Shown here in pieces: positions 1-8,892 of a DNA stretch of 11,697 bases. The stretch lies in the NCBI GenBank assembly GCA_900642245.1, contig CAAAJI010001235.1, positions 1-11,697 on the forward strand, read 5' to 3'. The notes under the pieces were generated by a model. It worked only from the letters and a program-made list of their open reading frames with translations, had not been told where the DNA came from and ran no database searches. Each line of letters starts with the position of its first letter. The first letter of the stretch is position 1. The translations under genes were made by a program, and so were the position numbers. The stretch is from Fragilaria radians (taxonomy: Eukaryota > Bacillariophyta > Fragilariophyceae > Fragilariales > Fragilariaceae).

Positions 1-2459
1 GTTTCTAATGGCTATTTCACTTCAAGCCTGTCCAGGATCAAGCAAGTATTCATGGTACTAGATTAGTATTTTTCTTAACAATAAAGGAGTGAATACTACA
101 TCTTTGTTGCAAAGACAATCACATTCTTCAATGTGCTGCATATAGTAATGAGTTTGACTTAATCATTTCTCGTTTAACCCCTTGTTTCTTGCCTGTTCTC
201 TGAGGCAGTATTCATTTGTAAATTAGATGTTGATGAGTTCTGATACTTAGAGAAGTGTTGAAACTTTTTCTTTTTATCGTTAAAATTTTAGAGGATTAGA
301 CCATCTCAACAACATTTTTCTTTCATGAGAGTTACTCAAATGCTACTCTATATGCAAAATGAGTGTAATATTCCTTAAACAACTGTCTAAAGCTTTGAAT
401 CATTGAGAATGTTGTTCTTGTGGTCTCTAAAGTCTATGGTTAGATAGCCTAGCAAGAAGTAGGTGCCTTCCTTGCAAACCTTATTGGTTGATAACGTCTT
501 TTGGTTAATAGTTGAATGTCAACTTTGGGCTATGGTAAGTAGACAAAAATATAACTGTAAACGAATTGGGGAAATCAAAGCGCAGGCTCGGAGAGAAAGA
601 TGTAAATTATGTTCAGAATGTCATTAGAGAATAACCCATTTCAGCAGCTGAATCCTTAATTGCAGATATGGTTGAATATGCATGGAAGAAGATGACGAAG
701 ATGACGAGAATGAAAGTGATGCTGATAAGCATGTTTAGATGCCGTGATTCATGGCGAAGATAAAGGTCCAAAGGACCTTACGACATTGTCACGAGCATTG
801 TTTTTCTATGCCTAGTGAAAGCTTTGACATGTGTAAAGATAAAGCATTGTTTCAATATGAGCTTTACAACTTTTCAGAAGACGTCGTTCAACCTTCAGTT
901 GAGTCTTTTTCATCGTGAATGACTCTGATCATACATTACAAGAAATGATAGCAATCATTGATTAGAAATAAACTCAAAAGCATGTGCTTCCGAAAAGGCT
1001 TTGAAACTCCACAGTAGATACTCTTCACTTCCCACTTGGCGTTGCAAATTGAGTGAAAATTGATGGTGGGCCTTTTGGTTGAGGGTCTCATAGAGCTTAA
1101 GGCGTGTATGCCATTGATACTAGTGGTAGATGAAATCTCATGTATGCTTGCTATATATGTATTGCATTTATTTCTTCTAGTGTAAATGATCTCAAAGATT
1201 ATGCATACATGAAGTTAAGGACGTAACTTTGTTCTGAATATTTTAGAGTTCGAGGAAGGAGTTTTGGTACGTAAGATATCAATGTACAATAGCCTTTAGT
1301 AGGGAATGTATTTAATGCATATACTTTCCGAACAGTTGGCATTTTTTGCGATACGAATATATTTTGTTTAACGAATTAAGTGTCAATAATTAGCAGTTGG
1401 TTTGCTTACATTCGGGAAATGCAAAATTTACAAATATAAGAGAAAGAATCAAATACAAATCAGAGAATAAAATATTATCTCACATCTCATTAGAGATACG
1501 GTTGATACTTATGGAGTATTCTTTGTTCATTTCAGAAAATTGGGAATTCCTCTTGAATCCATTCGGAAAACGTTCTCTGTCTGGTTCAAAGTATAGAAAC
1601 TTGAAATGATGAGTCCGAGTCCTCATTAAGTCAGAGAGGCGACGTCGCACCTTGTCCTCCGTACCTACTTCAAAGCTGTAAGTTTCATAATACAAATTTT
1701 CTTAGGTAGATCTATGTAGATATCTTAGTTAATTATTCCGAGCTGATTCTCTTTTTTGTTCGCATTCACACATGGATGTATAAGTTTGAAATGGCATCTA
1801 ACCTTAGATTAACGGGTAATAAAGAGGTCCGTTATGAGCTCAATTTTCATTGGAGAAACCAGTGATACGGATGACGCACTTTTTATTTTCATACTTAAGG
1901 ACAATTCTATGTTCTCTTCGAAAAGTCCACAATTTGACACCGCCATCAGCCATCGGGCAGATGTGTCTTCTAAGTTCTACTTGAAACCCATTTGAAAGCG
2001 AGCTTTGTCTGTACTTAGTTGTTGAAGATATAGTATGGAAACTGAAGTAAGTAAATTAACTTGACTTTGACCTTTTGAGTCGTCATTGCATAGGCTATTT
2101 CCGAGTGGTGAGAGATGTTTGGCTAATTGCGTCTTGTGATCGCTGCCTTCACTCGTGATAGGTGCTGGTAAATCGCGACTTGCTCTTGCCAGCCAACAGC
2201 CCATTCCGGGGGTGTAAAATCGTATCATTCATAATTTTTCTGTACTAGAATCGACGGACAGACGTCTAACAGCACCCCAAAAAGAACCACGTCTCCAACC
2301 AGATCAGAACAATTTTTTGTTCCGTCATTGAGAAAAGCGTCTTACAACAGTTGTCTTCCTGCTTAGGATACATCAGTTTCAAATCGAACTTCAACAACTC
2401 CAAATCTAGAGACATCAATTGAAGTAGCGGGCAGAACCTTAGATAATCCTCTCGAATCA
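1..2459. other. intergenic, no convincing gene
   Basis: AT-rich sequence with stop codons in every frame at about the density expected by chance; I see no gene, RNA gene or intact mobile element. Short open frames at about 1397-1695 and 1977-2228 have no recognisable motif and overlap on both strands. A small acidic frame (682-735) and a 36-codon frame (808-918) are in the same register, but the register is broken by many stops on either side. The last few hundred bases are presumably the promoter and 5' untranslated region of the MYB gene; an in-frame TAG near 2364 lies upstream of its ATG with no other in-frame ATG between. Confidence 0.6.
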
Positions 2460-3458
2460 ATGTCGGTTGGCAATAACGAAAAGTCGAACAAGGAACACTG
2501 TAGTCAGAAATTGAAATCATCTGATCGCAATCCTTCTTTGATGGATGACGATTCCCAAACTTCTTCCATAATAAGTCTTTGTCACGGTCAAAGTGAATCG
2601 AATGAAAGACAGACTGCTGGTAGATGGACTCCGGAAGAACACAAGTTATTCTTGGAAGGTCTCAAAATATTCGGACGTGAGTGGAAGAAGGTAGCAGAGC
2701 GTATCCCCACACGTACTTCTGCCCAGATCAGGTCTCATGCTCAAAAGTATTTTGCAAAGCTTTCACGTGAAGAAGGCCATGGTTTGCAAGAGCAATCTTC
2801 AACTGTTGTGATTGTACCGTCGCCTGCACAAGTCATTCCCAGTTCCTCGTCTAAATCCACGTTACCTACTTCAGTGCAAAAAAATGTGGAAAGAATTCTA
2901 TCCAATCCTCAAACCGTAGAAAAAGAAGTTGAAGAAACTCTACGGGCTCTGAGAGAACGATACGTCCAACTTCAAATACGCCTAGAAGAAACCACCAGAT
3001 GTCAATCGAAGGAGAGTTTAAAGTTTCGAGCTAATACGCACATCAGTAATCAAAATGACAAAGCATCATCTTGTCACAAGAAGTCTACTCCATTGAATGC
3101 TGAAATCCAATTTCAGTATCCTGATGATTTTTCTTCCATCTCGACTGCTGGATTTTCTCCCACCAGAGAGCTGGGTGATCAAGAGTTAATCGCACTTTCT
3201 GTTTTGGGTGGTTCGCTTCCTCGAAGTTCCAGCGCACCACTGTTTCTTCTTTCAGCTGATTATGAGAAATGTGAAGAAATGAGAGATTGGGACCAAAACT
3301 CTACTACAAGTTCGAGTTTCTGTAGTAGCATTAATCCCAGAGAAAACTCAGAGACTGATTCGAATTTACCTGCCAAAAGGCTCAGGCTATCTGATGACGA
3401 ATCGGATAATACCAAGGAATATGATCAAGATTTTAACCACGAAGATGCTGCTCTCTAA
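2460..3458 (+). CDS. SHAQKYF-type one-repeat MYB transcription factor
   Basis: Single-exon gene for a 332-aa putative nuclear DNA-binding protein. Residues about 53-102 form one MYB/SANT repeat: GRWTPEEH (54-61) opens helix 1, W75 lies in GREWKKVAERI, and the recognition helix is RTSAQIRSHAQKYF (85-98), with the SHAQKYF hallmark at 92-98. In plants this class (CCA1/LHY/REVEILLE and I-box MYBs) binds short GATA- or evening-element-like sites, often in light or clock control; such a role here is inference. Residues about 141-180 are charged and likely helical (ERYVQLQIRLEE), possibly a dimerisation coil. PAKRLRLSDDE (304-314) resembles a Myc-like nuclear localisation signal followed by acidic residues. 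The rest is Ser/Thr/Gln-rich and probably disordered. The ATG at 2460 is chosen because the frame upstream holds no other ATG before a stop near 2364. The target genes and exact subfamily cannot be told. Confidence 0.92.
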   Translation: MSVGNNEKSNKEHCSQKLKSSDRNPSLMDDDSQTSSIISLCHGQSESNERQTAGRWTPEEHKLFLEGLKIFGREWKKVAERIPTRTSAQIRSHAQKYFAKLSREEGHGLQEQSSTVVIVPSPAQVIPSSSSKSTLPTSVQKNVERILSNPQTVEKEVEETLRALRERYVQLQIRLEETTRCQSKESLKFRANTHISNQNDKASSCHKKSTPLNAEIQFQYPDDFSSISTAGFSPTRELGDQELIALSVLGGSLPRSSSAPLFLLSADYEKCEEMRDWDQNSTTSSSFCSSINPRENSETDSNLPAKRLRLSDDESDNTKEYDQDFNHEDAAL

Positions 3459-3508
3459 ATCGCACATACTAAAGAGCATTTTCGTGTCCTAGAGAGAGCT
3501 GCATGTAC

Positions 3509-3589
3509 AAAATTATCGATCGTCTGGACTGTAAAAGATATTTATACTGCACATGCTAATTCCATTCGCATCCTGACGATCGACATTTT
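3509..3589. repeat. imperfect inverted repeat in MYB 3' flank
   Basis: The left arm (3509-3528) and right arm (3571-3589) share TCGATCGTC and its reverse complement GACGATCGA. Partial pairing extends on both sides (AAAAT and GGA) around a loop of about 42 nt. As RNA it could fold into a hairpin in the 3' untranslated region or between the two converging transcripts. It could act in 3'-end formation or stability, or be chance; only the pairing is seen directly. Confidence 0.5.
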
Positions 3590-3651
3590 CCCCCTTCTGG
3601 ACATAGCGAATTATTACAAAGAATCAATGTCCCTGCATCTGTAGAACCAAG

Positions 3652-3657
3652 AATAAA
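3652..3657 (+). terminator. possible poly(A) signal of the MYB gene
   Basis: AATAAA lies about 195 nt past the MYB stop codon. It matches the canonical eukaryotic hexamer, but many algal genes do not need it and one hexamer is common by chance in AT-rich DNA. Confidence 0.3.
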
Positions 3658-3780
3658 CATGTAACAGTTGTAGATTTAATAAGAATCAAGTAAAGTACGA
3701 ATTCTCTTATTTTAGTTTATGAATTTTGAGTGGATTCTATCCAGGCTGTTGTTTCAAATTGATGCTCTCTCGATTATATC

Positions 3781-6700
3781 TTAAAAGTAAAATTGTGATT
3801 GACGACTGTAACTAGACGATGGCGTTGCATCTTCAGCAATCGAACTAACGACAGTCTCTTCGAGACGACTGGCTGCTTCTATAAGTCCAATCCAATCACC
3901 ACTATCAATCATGTCATTAAGCTGATCGGCACTTTGGACAGTTATGTTATTTGAATCATGTTCTGTAGTACTCTCGTCGATATTCCTAGATTCAAGTCTA
4001 GAGGACGATTGACTTGGTGAGTTATGTTTGACAGATGGCGATTTTCTCGATTCACCATGAAAATTTCCATCGTTGAGGTCTGGCTCAAAGACTACTTGCC
4101 TTCTGCCGATATCCTTCGATCTTCCTGCTCCCCTAGCAGATTCTAAATCGGCATGGACATGGGGAGAAGAAGTAGGCAATTGAACTTGAGGCTTTGAAAC
4201 AGTGCTTGCAGTGTTCTTATCAGTGAGCATTGAGTTCAACATGGTATCTGGGATTTTTTTCTTGCTCTTTTTTCTCTTTTCATGAGGCTTGCTTGACGTA
4301 CCCTTACTCTGTAGTGCGCGTTGCAATGCCATCCGTTCCTCCAAGGAGCGTAAGGCCTCTAGGAGCTCTGCTTCGTTGCCTTGGTAATGTAACATCAATT
4401 CATCAATTGAGATAATTTCTTCCGGAACTGTGCGACGAATCAATTCTTCTACTTGACTTCGTATACTTTTATCAAGTTTTTGAGAATTTTCTGATTTCTT
4501 TGACTCTGTCGTTGAAGAGATGGATGAAGAAATAGAAGATTTGACATTATCCAGTAATTCCTCAGCATCAGAGAAATCACCATTTTCGGCTGATTTATTT
4601 AGTGCGTCAATTTGTGAAGCATGCAAATTAGCAAGTAAGGGAACTGATTCTGACTTCCTACGTTGGGAGGACGATCGTCCATCGCTTGACTCCGCAGCAA
4701 GAAGTGCAGCGATGATGGCTACTTCTTTCCACTTACAAGATTCAATAGCTAAGATAAGCTTTTGTTTTAAAGGCAAAGGATCAAGAATCCTGTGGTTTTA
4801 CAAAATGTTGTTGTTAGCATATAGGCGGAACACTGGAAAACAAAAAGTCAATAACTCACTCATTTTCCTGCTTTGTCACACCAAGTGTGGAGGAGGGAAA
4901 CTCTACAGATGTTTTTTCACTATGCTCCAAATCTCGGGGGTTCCTACTTAAATCTTTTTGTTTAGATATTGCATTGTTGTTGGAGCCTTCATTTGACGAA
5001 TTATCAGCAAAGATTAATACTTGAGAACGGGATTCGCTACTTGTACCGTCTTGCTCCAACGGTGAAATCTCTGTTTTGCCATTTAGGTTGTCATCGTGTT
5101 GATTTCTAGGTTCATTCTCTTGCGCTACATCTAGGTTGGTAATAACATTTTCAATTCCGAAGAACTCTTTCCGTTGTCTATGTACGGCAAGCCATCCAAC
5201 AAATAGAATGACCAGAACAAAACATGCAGCTCCTGCAATAATTCCAATTCCGAGGATGGTAATTCCAGCTGGAGCAGTAATAGGCACACTTGTAAGCCCA
5301 GTTAATATGTAGACATTACTGTTCTGATCCACAGAAAGCAGATAACTTGCTAAGTCTCCTTCATTAATTGCCAATTGTAAATCCTGAATGAATTTGGATT
5401 TGTTAACCTTTGGATCGGTTGCAGTCAAGGAGATCAAATGGTTCACTTGTTGACACAAATCTTTGTCACTGATTTCGACAGGACAAGCTTTTAAAAGTTA
5501 AGAGGAATAATTAAATATCATGTGAGAAAATATGAGTATATCGATAACTATGGAGCTCAATTATAACGTACGGATATCCTTCCCAAGCTGAAAAATGGAA
5601 CGGATAAAAGCATTCGAAAAATACTTGGCGGCTACGTTGGAAGCTAGTAAATCCATCGCTTGATTTAAATCTGAGACACTATCGTCTTTCAATCCATTTC
5701 GATAAGCAATATCGTACTTCACGATATTAAAAGCATCGGGACTTTGTGTTACATCCGGCATTTTTTTAAGAGTAGGGACTAGAGAAAGTGAAGGATTGAC
5801 GCTAAGGGGCTCCATAAGGGAAGGATTTACCATCGATGTTGAAGGTTTTAAAGTCAAGATGACTGAAGGAATAATGATGGGAGATGGCATCCAAGATGAG
5901 CTGTTCGGGATTGCGTTACTGGGAATTAGAATGCTTGGCAAAAATGCCAAGTGTGATAATACCAAAGGCGATAAGCTTTTCTCTGGCTGTGAAAATGGAG
6001 AAGAGGGAATCGTTGTAGAATTGCTCCGAATGCTAGGATGAGGCGTTGTGGAACTTAGAATCACGGGGCCAGAAGGAGAGTGTGAGTTCCTCGTTGGATT
6101 CCATCGAACGGTTGGATCTAAAGTTGATGACATTATTGGGTTAAATGTTTCATATGACTGAACGGTCGGTTTTGCTGTCGCCGATTTCATAATCATTGGA
6201 CTATTGCTCGTTGGTAGGCGTTTTGGACGAAAAGTTTTCATGTGAGTAGTTGGCTTCCTTGTAGCGGGCCTGATTGTGGATGGGATCCTAGTTGCTTTCA
6301 TGTTATTGGGGCCAGAAGTTGTGATCTTGAAAGGACTACCAAGATGTGAGGTATTTCCTGGTAACGACGTTGCCTTATCTGTTGTCGGCTTAATACTGGT
6401 TGGAAGCACAACAACAGGTGACCTCAAGGTCACATTTACACCTGCTGAACGAAAGCTGGATTGACTGTTCACCACGTTAGGTGCCATCACAGGTATCAAT
6501 GAAATCTCAGGCGAAACAGTTGGCTTTAATTCTTGGAGAACCACCTGGTCTACACTCCTTTGAATCGAGATGCACGCCTTCTTTAGAAATAGTTCTTGAT
6601 CTGGATCAGGCGTTTCACCATATTTGGAACCTTCTATGGGGATCACAGCTTTGTCTCCGAGGCAGCAATCCTCGGCACCGCCTACATCCCTGCATCGACA

Positions 6701-6907
6701 TGCCAATAGATCGAAGTCGCGGAAAATGAACTGCGGTAACTTTGCTGGCGTGCTTTTAATTCCAATCTTCTGGGATACGAAAGAGTGAATAGCTCCTGCA
6801 TACTCATCCCTTGATAATAGTTGATCGTCATTGCTATCAGCAGCATCCAAAGATTTATAGCAATAGGCCAAGTCAACATCATTAGTCCCCTTGTGATTTC
6901 TCTCCAT
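3781..6907 (-). CDS. gene A: EF-hand, Pro/Thr-rich, single-pass membrane protein with cytosolic GDW repeats
   Basis: Spliced model: exons 6907-5572, 5487-4860 and 4789-3781, 990 codons, with clean GT-AG introns in phases 1 and 2. Residue order: an EF-hand-like loop at 24-35 (D24, N26, D28, E35; Q29 where Gly is usual); a Cys-rich patch at 70-82 (CRC ... CC); a Ser/Thr/Pro-rich stalk at about 130-390; a membrane-proximal domain at about 395-510 with C447 and C457 and the sequence SNVYILTG; a transmembrane helix at about 521-547 followed by the basic HRQRK; a polar linker; then the tail. The tail has GDW-type repeats at about 666-688 (degenerate, CKW), 715-740 (degenerate, GDF) and 943-966 (GDWIGLIEAASRL), a core at about 763-816 (VPEE, EAELLEAL, LEER), and a basic cluster (KRKKSKKK) near 826-833. 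The layout suggests a wall-side adhesion or calcium-responsive sensor, which is inference. Oddity: no signal peptide follows the ATG at 6907. A short exon farther upstream may be missing from the model (TAG at about 6926-6928 could be its acceptor), or the 5' end has been lost. Paralogue of the gene at 8893-11697. Confidence 0.85.
4790..4859 (-). other. gene A intron 2 (70 nt, phase 2)
   Basis: The donor is GTGAGT after ...AATGA and the acceptor is CCACAG before GATTCTTGATCC. The alternative acceptor TTTTCCAG inside it would lead to a stop after five codons, so the downstream one is chosen. Length and phase equal those of intron 2 in gene B, and the joined protein (ILDPLPLKQ ...) aligns with gene B (VVPTIPVTRE ...). 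Confidence 0.87.
5488..5571 (-). other. gene A intron 1 (84 nt, phase 1)
   Basis: The donor is GTACGT after GATATCC and the acceptor is TTTTAAAAG before CTTGTCCTG. The phase-1 junction yields a proline before CPVEISDKDLC. The same donor GTACGTT and the same phase occur in gene B just before its CPSFAAATDKC, so the two introns are homologous. Confidence 0.88.
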
Positions 6908-7019
6908 CTCTTGTTCTATCAGGGTTGCTACGCTTTAAGGTAAAGGTACTTTGGAGGCCTTATTCGGGCCGTCCTCTGCTTTTCATTTCATTAAAAGCTT
7001 CGTGTAGACGCGATTACAC

Positions 7020-7103
7020 TCAATTCCCTAAATTGAAAACTACATATGCGGTCCCGGATGGCGATGCGACAATTAATTTATAATCCTGAAAATTCTTCAT
7101 CAT
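7020..7103 (-). other. 27-codon mini-ORF, unit 1 (possible uORF of gene A)
   Basis: On the minus strand an ATG-ATG start opens 27 codons (MMKNFQDYKLIVASPSG ... NLGN) ending in TGA, about 110 nt before the gene A start and 32 nt past a TATA-like motif. It is the same length in both repeat units. It may be an upstream ORF in the 5' leader of gene A. Three of its four differences from the other copy change an amino acid, so there is no sign that the peptide itself is selected. Confidence 0.35.
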
Positions 7104-7134
7104 CCGCGGATGACTTTTTCTTTTTGAGTGGATG

Positions 7135-7144
7135 TATTATATAT
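7135..7144 (-). promoter_or_regulatory. TATA-like element, unit 1
   Basis: On the minus strand the motif reads ATATATAATA, about 230 nt upstream of the gene A start codon and just upstream of the mini-ORF. It is kept in the second unit although the flanks differ. It could be the core promoter of gene A, but AT-rich DNA yields such motifs often. Confidence 0.35.
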
Positions 7145-7549
7145 GCATTTAGCGAGGCAGGGGGGGGAGGGAAACAATAATTCATCTCAGTTGTCACAAA
7201 CGCATTGGAATTTGATATGGATGGCTATGCATGCACCATGGATTTTAAAAAAACTAAATTTGGTTATATTCTCATATCACCTTTTATTGTCGGAGATTAG
7301 TATGTAATGTTACAAGAACTCAAGAAGAAATGGAAGGCGCACTCATTTAAGTTGATCATTATTTTAAAATTGAATTTGTTAAGTGCCATTCTTTATTCTT
7401 ATTCACAAAACAAGCCTCTTTCCTCCCCTCCTTTATGCATGTTTTTGCTTTGGGGTAAAGTTACCTTGGAGACCTTATTCTTATCGTTTTCAATCCAGCA
7501 GTGCATTGCTTTTCATTTCAGTAAAAGCTTCGTATAAACGCGATTACAC

Positions 7550-7633
7550 TCAATTCTCTAAATTGAAAACTACATAAGCGGTCCCGGATGGCAATGCGAC
7601 AATTAATTTATAATTCTGAAAATTCTTCATCAT
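7550..7633 (-). other. 27-codon mini-ORF, unit 2
   Basis: Copy of the mini-ORF in the duplicated unit, also 27 codons with an ATG-ATG start and a TGA stop (MMKNFQNYKLIVALPSG ... NLEN). Four bases differ from the other copy: three amino-acid changes, one silent, no indels. It is farther from gene A and may be a relic of the duplication. Confidence 0.3.
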
Positions 7634-7664
7634 CCGCGGATAAAGTTTTCTTTTTGAGTGGAAC

Positions 7665-7677
7665 TATTATATATATT
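7665..7677 (-). promoter_or_regulatory. TATA-like element, unit 2
   Basis: On the minus strand the motif reads AAATATATATAATA-like sequence in the same place within the unit as the motif at 7135-7144. If the unit carries the gene A promoter, this would be a second, more distant copy. Confidence 0.3.
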
Positions 7678-7996
7678 TAGCGAGGTTGGGGGAGAGAGGA
7701 AGTTAAACAATAACTGCTTTAAGACATTTGGAATTAATTTTTGATTATTGATGTTGTAGAGGATTGCCACAAACGCATTGGTAATTTCACCTTGGATTAA
7801 AAATAGCAAAATTTTGATTATAATCTCAAAGCACCCTTCAATGTCAGAGATTAGTATATGAGTTTACAAGAACTCAAGAAATGGAAGGCACACTCATTTA
7901 TGCTGATTGTTATTTTAAAATTGAATTTGTTAAGTTTCCCATTGTTTATTCTAATTCATAAAAGCCTCTTTCCTTCCCCTCCTTTATGCATGGTTT

Positions 7997-8892
7997 GTAT
8001 CAGCTGTTTGATAATTTCTTAAATATCTATTCTTTTTTGCAACTAATTCTTCTCCAGATGTCTAAAGTAAGATACTAATTGATCACTTTGAGTAATGAGG
8101 TTGCGACAGACATTTCCCTTTTACTCATGGATAAAAACTCATCTTTTTGGAGGATGTCTCTGATCAAGAAGCCCAGGTTGACTTACATGAGGCAAAAAGC
8201 TTTCATAAAACCTGCCAAACATGGTATTTCACATCACAACAGGTTTCTTATTTATGTCTTTTTGCCCTTATTATTGGTCAATTGACACTGTCTGAACTTT
8301 AAAATGCATATCCAAATAAGTGAATAAGTGGAACACAATATAAGACATAGTATCTTCATTTAGTAATACAAGTGGGACACTAAAAGTAGCCGTGAAGACG
8401 AAAGAGTATTTAGAAGTTAATTTCAGACATTTTCCGAGATGATTTGACTTGCAATCAATTGGATCTCCTTTTTTATCGAATTGCTGTAGTTCATTTTTTT
8501 CTAAAGGGTAACATAAAGTGAAACTAATGTCGATAGAGCATTTTAATCTATCTTCATACAGATGGACATACAAGGACTCCAAGGAATGGCATGACAAGGG
8601 GGCACAAATCTCTCTCGATTATGCAATTTATTATCTTCAGGGCAGGATTGCACTATTTTGCAGCAAAACGCTCCAGAACACTCCACTATCCCAATTAGAT
8701 GTTATCACAAAGGATTTGTCATGATTAACATTCTCAATTGAGATTAGCACCTTCATTTTTCGGATTCATCATTGTAAGGCTTTTTCAATGAAGACAATGT
8801 TGCCGATATAACATTGGTTGCTGTTTTTCCAAATTCAGAGTCTGTGGAGGAAAATTTTTAATGAGGATTTCTGATGAGAACTCCAAAAAAAT
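7997..8892. other. intergenic, nothing recognised
   Basis: About 900 bp between the duplicated unit and the stop codon of gene B. It should hold the 3' end of gene B on the minus strand. Short open frames (about 70-110 codons on both strands, for example 8271-8597 minus) overlap one another and show no domain, signal or repeat that I recognise. Confidence 0.6.

Larger units (their letters stand above)
3459..3780. other. convergent intergenic region / 3' UTRs
   Basis: The 322 bp between the stop codons of the MYB gene (+) and gene A (-) must hold the 3' ends of both transcripts. It contains an imperfect inverted repeat (3509-3589) and an AATAAA on the plus strand; no further gene is visible. 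Confidence 0.7.
6932..7446. repeat. tandem duplication, unit 1 (next to gene A)
   Basis: This 515-bp unit is followed directly by a second copy in the same orientation. The best kept part, 6981-7130, matches 7511-7660 at 140 of 150 positions without gaps (counted by eye). The remainder aligns with small indels, including shared CAAGAACTCAAGAA and CCTCCTTTATGCATG stretches near the right end. It lies immediately upstream of the first coding exon of gene A on the minus strand. A run of eight G near 7160 is five G in the other copy. No transposase, terminal inverted repeat or long ORF is visible, so a simple segmental duplication is more likely than a mobile element. Confidence 0.85.
7447..7996. 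repeat. tandem duplication, unit 2
   Basis: Second copy of the unit, about 550 bp; the extra length comes from small insertions such as the stretch around 7710-7765. It begins where unit 1 ends (GCTTTGGGGTAAAG here matches GCTTTAAGGTAAAG at 6932) and ends near 7996 after CCTTTATGCATGGTTT. It is farther from gene A than unit 1, and similarity stops beyond this end. Confidence 0.85.

Noticed and set aside
1480..2520. Small minus-strand frames upstream of the MYB gene
   Set aside because: They are short, lack motifs, overlap plus-strand frames, and the last one overlaps the MYB start; chance frames are more likely.
4520..4951. Plus-strand 143-codon frame across gene A exons 2-3
   Set aside because: It lies antisense to conserved coding sequence and crosses the 70-nt intron of gene A; no domain is visible.
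6682..6882. Hydrophobic minus-strand frame (MMLTWPIAINLWMLL ...) that looks like a signal peptide for gene A
   Set aside because: It overlaps the EF-hand coding sequence in another frame. Using it would need a frameshift and would destroy the EF-hand and Cys-rich region.
6932..7996. The duplicated unit as a pair of LTRs or a transposon
   Set aside because: The two copies abut with no internal coding region between them, and I see no terminal inverted repeats, TG...CA ends, primer-binding site or target-site duplication.
8271..8724. A small gene between the repeat and gene B
   Set aside because: Overlapping frames on both strands of about 70-110 codons, one starting only at a GTG, and no recognisable feature; probably the 3' flank of gene B.
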